Made by a program: the position numbers and the translations under genes
Assembly: GCA_039029275.1 (NCBI GenBank)
Contig: JBCCGL010000017.1
Span: 51,112 to 115,111, forward strand
Length of the DNA stretch: 64,000 bases
From: JBCCGL01 sp039029275
GTDB lineage: Bacteria; Pseudomonadota; Gammaproteobacteria; JBCCGL01
Reading direction: 5' to 3'
Shown: in pieces, positions 34,732-42,393 of the stretch
How the letters are laid out: every line of letters starts with the position of its first letter
Numbering within the stretch: the stretch's first letter is position 1
Notes under the pieces: model-generated
Told to the model about the DNA's origin: nothing
What the model saw: the letters and a program-made list of their open reading frames with translations, nothing else
The model's database searches: none

Positions 34732-35805
34732 ATGTCAAATCGCTATACCGGACTGATCGAGCGCTACCGCGACTGGTTGCCGGTGGATGAAAACACCCCG
34801 ATTGTGAGTTTGGGTGAGGGCAACACGCCGCTGATCCAGCTGCTCAACATTCCAAAGGATGAAGGCTTCGACGTTTCGCTGTACGTGAAATACGAAGGGC
34901 TGAACCCGACCGGCTCATTCAAAGACCGCGGCATGACCATGGCGATCACAAAGGCGCACGAAGAAGGCTCCAAGGCCGTGATTTGCGCATCGACCGGTAA
35001 TACCTCGGCCGCCGCCGCAGCGTACGCTGCGCGCGCAGGCATGACTGCATTTGTTCTGATTCCCGAGGGCAAGATCGCGATGGGAAAGCTCGCGCAAGCA
35101 ATGATGCACGGCGCGGTTGTGATTCAAATTAAAGGCAACTTCGACGATGGCATGCGCCTGGTCAAAGAAGTCGCGACCGAAGCGCCGGTCTCGATCGTTA
35201 ACTCGATTAACCCGTTTCGACTGCACGGGCAAAAAACCGCCGCCTTCGAGATTATCGACGAACTCGGCGATGCGCCGACCTATCACTGCCTGCCGGTTGG
35301 CAATGCGGGTAACATCAGCGCCTATTGGATGGGCTATACCGAATATCATGAAAAAGGGCCGGCCAAATCCAAGCCCATCATGGCGGGCTACCAGGCTGCG
35401 GGTGCTGCACCTTTCTTGCGTGGTGAACCTGTCAGCAAGCCCGAAACAGTGGCAACGGCAATTCGCATCGGCAATCCGCAGAGTTGGGATAAAGCCGTGA
35501 ACGCGATTGAAGAATCCAACGGTTGGTTCGATGAGTTTTCGGATGCCGATATTCTCGCCGCACAAAAACTGCTTGCCGATAAAGAGGGCGTATTCGTTGA
35601 GCCGGCGTCAGCTATCTCTGTCGCAGGCGCAATCAAAGATCTGCGCAGCGGGAAAATACCTGCTGGAAGCAGCGTGGTCTGCACTGTCACCGGGCACGGT
35701 CTTAAAGACCCGGATACCGCGATCTCACAAAGCACTGCGCCGATGCTCAGCGTTGATGCTACGCTTGAATCCGTGCGTGATGCCATATTAGGAAATATGA
35801 AGTAA
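34732..35805 (+). CDS. thrC: Threonine synthase
   Basis: PLP enzyme that converts O-phosphohomoserine to threonine. The cofactor lysine lies in NPTGSFKDRGMTMA, and the phosphate loop is LPVGNAGNISAYW. STGNTSAAAAAYAARAG is typical of the family. The 357-residue length matches the short (class I) threonine synthases, without the long N-terminal extension found in plants. It sits directly downstream of hom, so the two form the aspartate-to-threonine branch. A short membrane-protein frame begins 4 nt after its stop. Confidence 0.95.
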   Translation: MSNRYTGLIERYRDWLPVDENTPIVSLGEGNTPLIQLLNIPKDEGFDVSLYVKYEGLNPTGSFKDRGMTMAITKAHEEGSKAVICASTGNTSAAAAAYAARAGMTAFVLIPEGKIAMGKLAQAMMHGAVVIQIKGNFDDGMRLVKEVATEAPVSIVNSINPFRLHGQKTAAFEIIDELGDAPTYHCLPVGNAGNISAYWMGYTEYHEKGPAKSKPIMAGYQAAGAAPFLRGEPVSKPETVATAIRIGNPQSWDKAVNAIEESNGWFDEFSDADILAAQKLLADKEGVFVEPASAISVAGAIKDLRSGKIPAGSSVVCTVTGHGLKDPDTAISQSTAPMLSVDATLESVRDAILGNMK

Positions 35806-35809
35806 TTCC

Positions 35810-35986
35810 ATGAGACAAGTACTGTTCATACTGATTGCGCTGGCGATTTGTTTGTTGATTGCTAAGTTGTTGCCGAACGAAGGGGAGATGGGGAAGACCC
35901 TGCGGGCTGTTTTTTATGTATTGGCGGCGGCACTTGGGTTGTTATTTGTTTTTGTGTTGGTGCAGGCAGCGATTGGGGGGATTTGA
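35810..35986 (+). CDS. Small predicted membrane protein (58 residues) downstream of thrC
   Basis: A short frame beginning ATG 4 nt after the thrC stop, MRQVLFILIALAICLLIAKL, with a second hydrophobic segment at about residues 33-54. Two membrane helices separated by a charged turn (LLPNEGEMGKTLR) are predicted. I do not recognise the family. The close spacing and sensible hydrophobic pattern suggest a real, possibly translationally coupled gene, but a spurious frame cannot be excluded because no strong ribosome binding site is seen beyond the end of thrC. Confidence 0.45.
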   Translation: MRQVLFILIALAICLLIAKLLPNEGEMGKTLRAVFYVLAAALGLLFVFVLVQAAIGGI

Positions 35987-36168
35987 TTAACTTGCGCGAT
36001 TTTCGTTAGTCGTTCGCGCTGGTCCTGTCGACTAGCCGCTTTTCGAGATTTATAGTGAATGAGATTTATCGCCGTTCGTGCTGAGCGCGACGTAAGGATC
36101 AGTCGAAGCACATTCTAGATTAATCAATGTGGATCTCGATTGATTCGTTATTTGAAAGGAGCGATGAG
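35987..36168. other. Intergenic sequence before the MITE-like element
   Basis: No gene seen. It contains GTTCGTGCTGAGCGCG (from 36075), a fragment resembling part of the 240-bp array unit at 20.2-21.5 kb, which shows that the repeat family is dispersed. Confidence 0.5.
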
Positions 36169-36620
36169 TTTCGCTCGCTAATCTTTTGCAACTTTCCTTT
36201 GCTAGGTGCATTGCGAGCGAGTTACTTTTGATTGCGTTCAAAAGTAACCAAAATACGCTTTTCGCGCGCCGAACTCGCTGTCGCTCAGACAGCACCGCGC
36301 TAAAACCCGATTAGCATTTTACAAACCGTTGGCTTTTTCTCCCATTTTTGCCGAGAGCGAGTAACGCAAGGAAATTGCGGGTACAGCGAATCCCTGTTTG
36401 ACCAAAACGAGTTCGACGTATAGGACATACAAGTGCCGCAAAGCACAGGACGTGCGAGAGCGGCTATGAGCGCCGTGAATTTCGCGTAACGCAGCGGCGC
36501 GAAGCGTGAGGGCAAAGCGGGGAGAGGAACGCGCTTTTTGGCTACTTTTTGAGCGAGCAAAAAGTAGCTCGCTCGCCGTGCACATTTTTAACGAAAATGA
36601 GTAAAGTTTAGCGAGCGAAA
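36169..36620. repeat. MITE-like inverted-repeat element (about 452 bp)
   Basis: Both ends carry the same pattern in opposite orientation. The left end is TTTCGCTCGCTAA, a 30-35-nt spacer, GCGAGCGAG, then TTACTTTTGATTGCGTTC and CAAAAGTAACCAAAA. The right end, read in reverse, is TTTCGCTCGCTAA, a similar spacer, GCGAGCGAG, then CTACTTTTTGCTCGC and CAAAAAGTAGCCAAAA. The imperfect terminal repeats are about 95 nt and the internal part of about 260 nt has no open frame worth calling. It resembles a non-autonomous mobile element or structured intergenic repeat. No clear target-site duplication is visible. Confidence 0.65.
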
Positions 36621-36992
36621 ACCCCTCGAAAGATTTTGGATTGCCGGTACTGGGGTCCCCAAAATTCGCCCCCTGATTTGTCTCGGTGTTCTATAGGTGT
36701 GTTTTACAGTTATTGTATTTTACGCGATGGAAATTCGTCGCATTTCGATCGACGGATGAAAAAAAATTAACTGAACGACGTCGTGACATAAGCTTATTGT
36801 AAAAATTGAGGGGTGCATTTTTCGGTCATTTGTCGGCGGGAGCATTAATTCGCCGGGAGCGAATTAAAACGTTAGCCCCGAAGGGGTGAAGCGCAGGGAT
36901 GCGCTGAATAAAAATGGCCTCGCTCGCCGCGCACGTTGTTAACGGTGGTCATTAAAGTATAGCGAGCGAAAACCAACCAAATCTTTTTCACG
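36621..36992. repeat. Gene-free stretch with tandem hairpins and a second copy of the element end
   Basis: Three perfect hairpins stand in a row: TTAATTCGC-CGGGA-GCGAATTAA (36845-36867), CCCC-GAA-GGGG (36876-36886) and AGCGCA-GGGA-TGCGCT (36890-36905). They are followed by CTCGCTCGCCGCGCACGT and, 35 nt on, AGCGAGCGAAAACC (36918-36973), which matches the right end of the neighbouring inverted-repeat element. No coding frame is seen. Confidence 0.6.
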
Positions 36993-37649
36993 TCAGTTGA
37001 ATAAACCGCCCCGGAGCAGTTCAATAAAATCCCTCCTACCAACAATATTCGCCCCCAACGAAATCAAATGCTCCGAAGGCAACTGACAGTCAATCAGTTC
37101 GTAATCCATTTCATTCACTAAGTGCACTAATGAAATTTTCGACGCATCCCTCACGGCACTAAACATCGATTCACCAAAAAACACTTTCCCGATACTTACA
37201 CCATAAAGTCCTCCCACCAGTCGGTCGCCTTTCCAGCATTCAACTGAGTGCGAGTAACCTGCCTTGTTCATCGCGCAGTAGGCGTATTTCATTTCATCCG
37301 TTATCCATGTGCCGGTGCTCGCCGCGCGCGGGGCTGCACATTTGTTGACGACGGTCTCAAACGAGGTGTTAACTCGAATCTCAATTCCGCTGTTGCGAGC
37401 GCTCTTTTTCAAGCTGCGCGAGATTTTCAAATTGTCCGGCCACAAAACACAGCGCGGATCAGGGCTCCACCACAGAATCGGTTCGCCGTCGCTGTACCAG
37501 GGGAAAATGCCGTGCGTGTAGGCATAGAGAAGCCGATCGATACTTAAGTCCCCACCTGCAGCAAGCAATCCGTTGGGTTCGACCAACGCGTCTTCGATGT
37601 CTGGGAACGCGTCCGGTGGGTCGTCAGGCAAGAGCAGGGGAATCGGCAC
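36993..37649 (-). CDS. aat: Leucyl/phenylalanyl-tRNA--protein transferase
   Basis: Adds Leu or Phe from aminoacyl-tRNA to the N-terminus of proteins with basic first residues, marking them for ClpAP through the N-end rule. Family signatures are EPNGLLAAGGDLSIDRLL, YTHGIFPWYSDGEPILWWSP and GDRLVGGLYGVSIGKVFFGE. The 218-residue length is typical. The start is GTG overlapping the last base of the upstream GNAT-like gene, so the two are translationally coupled. The gene is often found near trxB, as here. Confidence 0.95.
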   Translation of the reverse strand: MPIPLLLPDDPPDAFPDIEDALVEPNGLLAAGGDLSIDRLLYAYTHGIFPWYSDGEPILWWSPDPRCVLWPDNLKISRSLKKSARNSGIEIRVNTSFETVVNKCAAPRAASTGTWITDEMKYAYCAMNKAGYSHSVECWKGDRLVGGLYGVSIGKVFFGESMFSAVRDASKISLVHLVNEMDYELIDCQLPSEHLISLGANIVGRRDFIELLRGGLFN

Positions 37650-38794
37650 TATTCCAAATGCTCGCGATGAAAAGGCGATAGTCTTTGCAAATATTGACTC
37701 TGCTCTTCCATCATGTCGGTTTCCTGATTGAGGTAGCGCACAATCGCATCGCGGAATTGGTCGTCAGCAATCCAGTGCGCGGACCATGTTTTTGTCGGTA
37801 AAAATCCTCGCCAGATTTTGTGTTCACCTTGCGCGCCCGGTTCGAATCGTTGAATGTTGTTGGCAATGCAATATTCGATCCCTTGATAAAAACATGTCTC
37901 GAAATGCAGGGCATTGTATTCGGCTTCGCAACCCCAGTAGCGACCAAAGAGTGCATCGTCACTGCGAAACATAATCGAGCAGGCGATTATCTGATCGTCT
38001 TTCTTCGCGAACACAACAACCAGTTGTTCGCCCATTGTGTGCGCGACCTGCTCGAAAAAGCCACGCGTGAGTGATGCCTCACCCCATTTTTTGTCAAAGG
38101 TCGAAACATAATACCCGTGCGCCTTACCTATCTCATACTCGTTCAGTTCGTTGCCGTGTTTAAGCTCAAACGAAATACCAAATTCGATTGCGCGACGTCG
38201 CTCGCGTTTGACCTGCTTGCGCTTTTTTGCGCGCATCTCAGCGAGGTAGTCGTCGAAGCCGGTGTAGTCATTGTTGCGCCAATGGTACTGGCACCCGGTG
38301 CGACGCATCAGGCCATCGCTTTCTAAAAGATCAGTTTCTTCGTCGAGCGTAAACAGCCAGTGCAGGCCGCTCAGTTTTTGTTCCTGACAAAAGTTGAGGA
38401 TGGTCGCGTGCAGGGTGCGCGCGGTTTCTTCATAGTCGTAGCTTTCCGCGATTAAAAGGCGCTGGCCGGTTACGGGGGTGTAAGGCACCGACACCACCAT
38501 TTTTGGGTAGTAGCGAATCCCGTGTTTGTGATACGCCTCGGCCCAGGACCAGTCGAAAACAAATTCGCCGTAGGAGTTGGTTTTGATAAATCCGGGTGCG
38601 GCCGCGATCAGTTGATCGTCGTCGGTGTATTGCAGGAAATAGCGCGGGAACCAGCCGTGTGCATCGCCGAGGCATCCATTGCATTCAAGCGCGCGAAAAA
38701 ATTCGTGGCGCAGAAACGGGCTGTTGTCGCGATTGAGTGCGTTCCATGCCGCGCAATCAACTTCTTCGAGACTGTCGCGGACTTCAATCCTCAC
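37649..38794 (-). CDS. GNAT/FemAB-like acyltransferase (PF04339-type), substrate unknown
   Basis: A 381-residue protein of the peptidogalycan-biosynthesis/DUF482 group with two GNAT-like halves. Recognisable segments are NSPFLRHEFFRALE, FDWSWAEAYHKHGIRYYPK, LHWLFTLDEETDLLE, RMGCQYHWRN-like RRTGCQYHWRNND and FEPGAQGEHKIWRGFLP. Proteins of this kind are widespread beside aat but their reaction is not established. The start is probably GTG. It is read with aat and shortly downstream of trxB on the same strand. Confidence 0.82.
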   Translation of the reverse strand: MRIEVRDSLEEVDCAAWNALNRDNSPFLRHEFFRALECNGCLGDAHGWFPRYFLQYTDDDQLIAAAPGFIKTNSYGEFVFDWSWAEAYHKHGIRYYPKMVVSVPYTPVTGQRLLIAESYDYEETARTLHATILNFCQEQKLSGLHWLFTLDEETDLLESDGLMRRTGCQYHWRNNDYTGFDDYLAEMRAKKRKQVKRERRRAIEFGISFELKHGNELNEYEIGKAHGYYVSTFDKKWGEASLTRGFFEQVAHTMGEQLVVVFAKKDDQIIACSIMFRSDDALFGRYWGCEAEYNALHFETCFYQGIEYCIANNIQRFEPGAQGEHKIWRGFLPTKTWSAHWIADDQFRDAIVRYLNQETDMMEEQSQYLQRLSPFHREHLE

Positions 38795-38815
38795 AGCCTT
38801 TCCCCGCTTCGCAAT

Positions 38816-39769
38816 TTATTCCAGTGCGTCCAGATACTTTTCCGCGTCGAGGGCGGCCATGCACCCAGTGCCAGCCGAGGTTACCGCCTGACGGTAGACA
38901 TGGTCCATCACGTCGCCCGCGGCAAAAACGCCGGGCACGCTGGTTGCGGTCGCGTTGCCATCCAGGCCGCTATTGACGGTGATGTAGCCGTCTTCCATAT
39001 CCAGTTGACCCGCGAAAATATCGGTATTTGGTCTGTGCCCGATGGCGATAAACACGCCCATCAGGTCGATGTCCTGGGTGCCGTCACCTTGCGTGCTTTT
39101 GATGCGCATGCCGGTTACGCCCATGTCGTCGCCGAGCACTTCGTCGAGGGTATGGTTCCACGCGATATTGATGTTGCCGTTTTGTTCTTTCTCAAACAGG
39201 TGCTTCTGCAGAATTTTTTCGGCGCGCAGCGCATCGCGTCGATGCACCAGCGTGACTTCTGCCGCGATGTTCGACAGATACAGGGCCTCTTCAACCGCGG
39301 TATTGCCACCGCCAATCACGGCCACCTTTTGGTTGCGATAAAAAAAGCCGTCGCAAGTCGCGCAGGCAGATACGCCTTTGCCTTTAAATGCTTCTTCTGA
39401 ATCCAGTCCCAGATACATTGCGCTCGCGCCGGTCGCGATAATCAATGCATCGCAGGTGTAGGTAGCGCTGTCGCCGGTCAGTTTCAATGGCTTTGTAGAT
39501 AAGTCGACGCGATTTATGTGGTCGAGAATCAACTCGGTTTCGAAACGCTCCGCGTGCAGTTTGAAGTGTTCCATTAACTCCGGCCCCTGAATACCGGCGT
39601 GTGCAGCTGGCCAGTTATCGACGTCGGTTGTGGTCGTCAGCTGGCCGCCCTGTTCGATCCCCGTGATCAACACCGGATTGAGGTTTGCACGCGCCGCGTA
39701 GACGGCTGCCGTGTAACCGGCCGGGCCAGATCCCAGAATCAACAGACGGCAATGCCTGACTTCGCTCAT
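38816..39769 (-). CDS. trxB: Thioredoxin reductase
   Basis: NADPH-dependent flavoenzyme that keeps thioredoxin reduced. The FAD motif LGSGPAGYTAAVYAARA is at the N-terminus, the NADPH motif VIGGGNTAVEEALYL is central, and the redox pair is Cys136/Cys139 in CATCDG. The C-terminal FAD segment is GVFAAGDVMDH. The 317-residue length is standard. It is divergent from ftsK with about 200 nt between them; in E. coli lrp lies between these two genes, but no lrp is present here. Confidence 0.96.
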   Translation of the reverse strand: MSEVRHCRLLILGSGPAGYTAAVYAARANLNPVLITGIEQGGQLTTTTDVDNWPAAHAGIQGPELMEHFKLHAERFETELILDHINRVDLSTKPLKLTGDSATYTCDALIIATGASAMYLGLDSEEAFKGKGVSACATCDGFFYRNQKVAVIGGGNTAVEEALYLSNIAAEVTLVHRRDALRAEKILQKHLFEKEQNGNINIAWNHTLDEVLGDDMGVTGMRIKSTQGDGTQDIDLMGVFIAIGHRPNTDIFAGQLDMEDGYITVNSGLDGNATATSVPGVFAAGDVMDHVYRQAVTSAGTGCMAALDAEKYLDALE

Positions 39770-39953
39770 GTATAATGCTCCGATAGTTTTTGGGGCAGGA
39801 CGGGCGCACGGAGGGTGCGGTCAAACTGCAACAAGCCGGGTATGTTAGTGAAGCGTGCGGTGCGGGTAAAGTCGCGTTTGCACCGGTCGAGCAATACCCC
39901 GATATTACCGGCACACGAGAGTAATAAAACGCGCCAATCAGGCGCGATTTTTT
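39769..39953 (+). ncRNA. Possible small RNA or ftsK leader bounded by a -10 element and a terminator
   Basis: A TATAATG element (from 39769) facing right lies at the trxB start. A strong hairpin CGCGCC-AATCA-GGCGCG with a trailing T run ends at 39953, only 15 nt before ftsK. No protein with family features is seen between. The pair could bound a small RNA of about 170 nt, or be a transcription attenuator for ftsK. No -35 element is convincing. Confidence 0.35.
39930..39953 (+). terminator. Intrinsic terminator/attenuator just upstream of ftsK
   Basis: CGCGCC and GGCGCG form a perfect 6-bp GC stem with a 5-nt loop followed by ATTTTTT. A preceding AAAA run makes it potentially bidirectional. 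No upstream gene on this strand ends here. Confidence 0.7.
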
Positions 39954-39968
39954 GGACATAAGAGAGTA

Positions 39969-42290
39969 GTGGCACAGGCACGTAAACAAAAACCCGATTT
40001 GCTACAACCGGCTGTGACGCGGATGGTGCGCGGACTGCGCGAGGGCGCTTCGCTACTGCTGGGTGCGACCGCGTTGTACTTTCTGCTTGCGCTGATCACC
40101 TACGACGCGGGCGACCCCGGCTGGTCCAGCACCGGTTACAACACGGAAATTGCCAACGCGGGCGGCAAGGCTGGCGCGTGGTTTGCCGACGTTGCCCTCT
40201 ATCTGTTTGGTTACGTTGCGTATTTAGTGCCTGCGCTGTTGGCGTACAGTGCCTGGATTTTGTTTCGCGAGCGTTTCGCTGAAGAAACGCCGACGGTATT
40301 TTTGCTGGTGCGTTGGTCCAGCTTTTTCGTTGTCATCATCTCTGCGTGTGGTCTTGTCGGGCTGCACTCCAGCATCGCCGATGGCACCTTGCCCAGCGGC
40401 GTCGGAGGGGGCGGAGTGGTGGGCGCCGTATTGAGCAGCGAACTGGTTGCCGTGATCAGCGCACTCGGCGCAACCCTGCTGTTATTGGCATTGTTACTGT
40501 CGTCGATCAGCTTGTTGACAGGCGTTTCATGGCTCACCGTAATGGACAAAATCGGCGAATGGACTCTGCGCTTTATCGACTGGATCATCGGGCGCGCGAA
40601 CGCAGTCAGCTCAGCGGCCAATACGCGCCGCGAAGCGGCGGAGGCACGCAAGAAGCGTGAGGCAGTCGTTACCAAGGAACGCGACGTGCGCGCCAAACGC
40701 AAGAAAGCGCCCCGCATTGAGCCCATCATCCCTCCGATTGAAATCAGCGCTCGCGTCGAAAAAGAACGCCAAATCCAGATGTTCGATGCGCCGCCGAATA
40801 GTGACCTGCCGCCGTTATCACTGCTCGACGAAATCAAACCGCAGGTCGGTGGTTACACCAATGACTCGCTCGAAGCGATGTCGCGATTACTCGAACTCAA
40901 ATTGGCCGACTTCGGCATCACCGCAGAAGTTGTCGCGGTGCATCCTGGCCCTGTGATTACACGTTTTGAGTTGCAACTTGCGCCAGGTGTAAAAGTCAGT
41001 CGTATCACCGGACTTGCCAAGGATATTGCGCGTTCAATGTCGCTCATCAGCGTGCGCGTGGTCGAAGTGATTCCGGGTAAGTCGACAATTGGTATCGAGA
41101 TTCCCAATGAGCAGCGCGAGGTCGTTCAGCTCAGCGAGATTTTGCAGTCGGCCGCGTACGACAAATCCAGCTCACCGCTGACGCTGGGTCTGGGCAAAGA
41201 CATCGGCGGCAAGCCCATCGTTGCCGATCTCGCCAAAATGCCGCACCTGCTGGTGGCCGGTACGACTGGATCGGGCAAGTCGGTTGCGGTTAACGCGATG
41301 CTGTTGGGGCTGCTATACAAATCCACCCCGCAGCAGGTGCGCCTGATTCTGGTCGACCCGAAGATGCTCGAGCTGAACATTTACGACGGCATTCCGCATC
41401 TGCTGGCACCGGTTGTCACCGACATGAAAGAGGCGGCCAACGCGTTGCGCTGGTGCGTGGGCGAGATGGAGCGCCGTTACCGCCTGATGGCCGCGCTGGG
41501 GGTGCGCAATATTATCGGCTACAACCGTAAGGTCGCCGAGGCGCAAAAAGCTGGAAAACCTATCGTTGACCCGCTCTACAAACGCGAGGAGGCGTTTGAC
41601 CCCGAAGCTGATCCGCCAACGCTGGAACACCTGCCGTACATTGTCGTGGTGGTCGACGAGTTTGCCGACATGATGATGGTGGTCGGCAAAAAAGTCGAAG
41701 AGCTGATCACGCGCATTGCGCAAAAGGCGCGCGCAGCGGGCATCCACCTTTTGCTCGCAACGCAGCGTCCGTCGGTGGATGTGATTACGGGTTTGATCAA
41801 GGCCAACATCCCGACACGCGTAGCATTTCAGGTGTCATCTAAAGTGGATTCGCGCACGATCCTCGATCAGGTCGGAGCGGAACAGCTGCTCGGTCATGGC
41901 GACATGCTGTTTCTGCCGCCCGGAACGGCGCAACCAGAGCGCGTGCACGGCGCGTTTGTGGACGACCACGAGGTGCATCAAGTCGTCGATTTTCTCAAGC
42001 AAAGCGGCCCCGTCAGCTATCTCGATGAGATCACTAAAGACAGTGTCGCGCTTCCCGGTATGCCATCCGAGGGTTCCGATGGTGAAGCGGTTGATGCCTT
42101 GTATGACGAAGCCGTTGCCATCGTCACTGAAACACGTAAGGCCTCAATATCGTACGTTCAGCGGCGCTTGAAAATCGGCTACAATCGAGCCGCACGGATG
42201 ATTGAGGAAATGGAAGCGAGCGGCGTGGTCAGCCCGGTGCAGTCTAATGGCAACCGCGAGGTGTTGGCACCACCACCCGTGGAGGTTTAA
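39969..42290 (+). CDS. ftsK: DNA translocase FtsK
   Basis: Couples chromosome segregation to septum formation; its hexameric motor pumps DNA at the division site. Four hydrophobic segments (within about 25-190) anchor it. A short charged linker follows, unlike the very long one in E. coli FtsK, giving 773 residues. The motor carries Walker A VAGTTGSGKSVAVNAM and Walker B VVVVDEFADMMMV. The C-terminal gamma domain (KASISYVQRRLKIGYNRAAR) reads KOPS orienting sequences. The start is GTG. Length and architecture resemble the SpoIIIE-like short form common in bacteria. Confidence 0.96.
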   Translation: MAQARKQKPDLLQPAVTRMVRGLREGASLLLGATALYFLLALITYDAGDPGWSSTGYNTEIANAGGKAGAWFADVALYLFGYVAYLVPALLAYSAWILFRERFAEETPTVFLLVRWSSFFVVIISACGLVGLHSSIADGTLPSGVGGGGVVGAVLSSELVAVISALGATLLLLALLLSSISLLTGVSWLTVMDKIGEWTLRFIDWIIGRANAVSSAANTRREAAEARKKREAVVTKERDVRAKRKKAPRIEPIIPPIEISARVEKERQIQMFDAPPNSDLPPLSLLDEIKPQVGGYTNDSLEAMSRLLELKLADFGITAEVVAVHPGPVITRFELQLAPGVKVSRITGLAKDIARSMSLISVRVVEVIPGKSTIGIEIPNEQREVVQLSEILQSAAYDKSSSPLTLGLGKDIGGKPIVADLAKMPHLLVAGTTGSGKSVAVNAMLLGLLYKSTPQQVRLILVDPKMLELNIYDGIPHLLAPVVTDMKEAANALRWCVGEMERRYRLMAALGVRNIIGYNRKVAEAQKAGKPIVDPLYKREEAFDPEADPPTLEHLPYIVVVVDEFADMMMVVGKKVEELITRIAQKARAAGIHLLLATQRPSVDVITGLIKANIPTRVAFQVSSKVDSRTILDQVGAEQLLGHGDMLFLPPGTAQPERVHGAFVDDHEVHQVVDFLKQSGPVSYLDEITKDSVALPGMPSEGSDGEAVDALYDEAVAIVTETRKASISYVQRRLKIGYNRAARMIEEMEASGVVSPVQSNGNREVLAPPPVEV

Positions 42291-42393
42291 TCAACTCGAT
42301 ATGTGACTGAAAGGGAGTTCAACCGAAAGCGGAGCAACACGGTGCTGCATCTGCTTTTTTTAAAAACAAGTAAAAAAAAAAATAAAAACGACA

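Noticed and set aside
34915..35565. 216-residue open frame opposite thrC
   Set aside because: Shadow of a strongly supported gene, with no recognisable motifs.
38522..39400. 292-residue open frame on the plus strand opposite trxB and the GNAT-like gene
   Set aside because: It is antisense to two well-supported genes and shows no family features.
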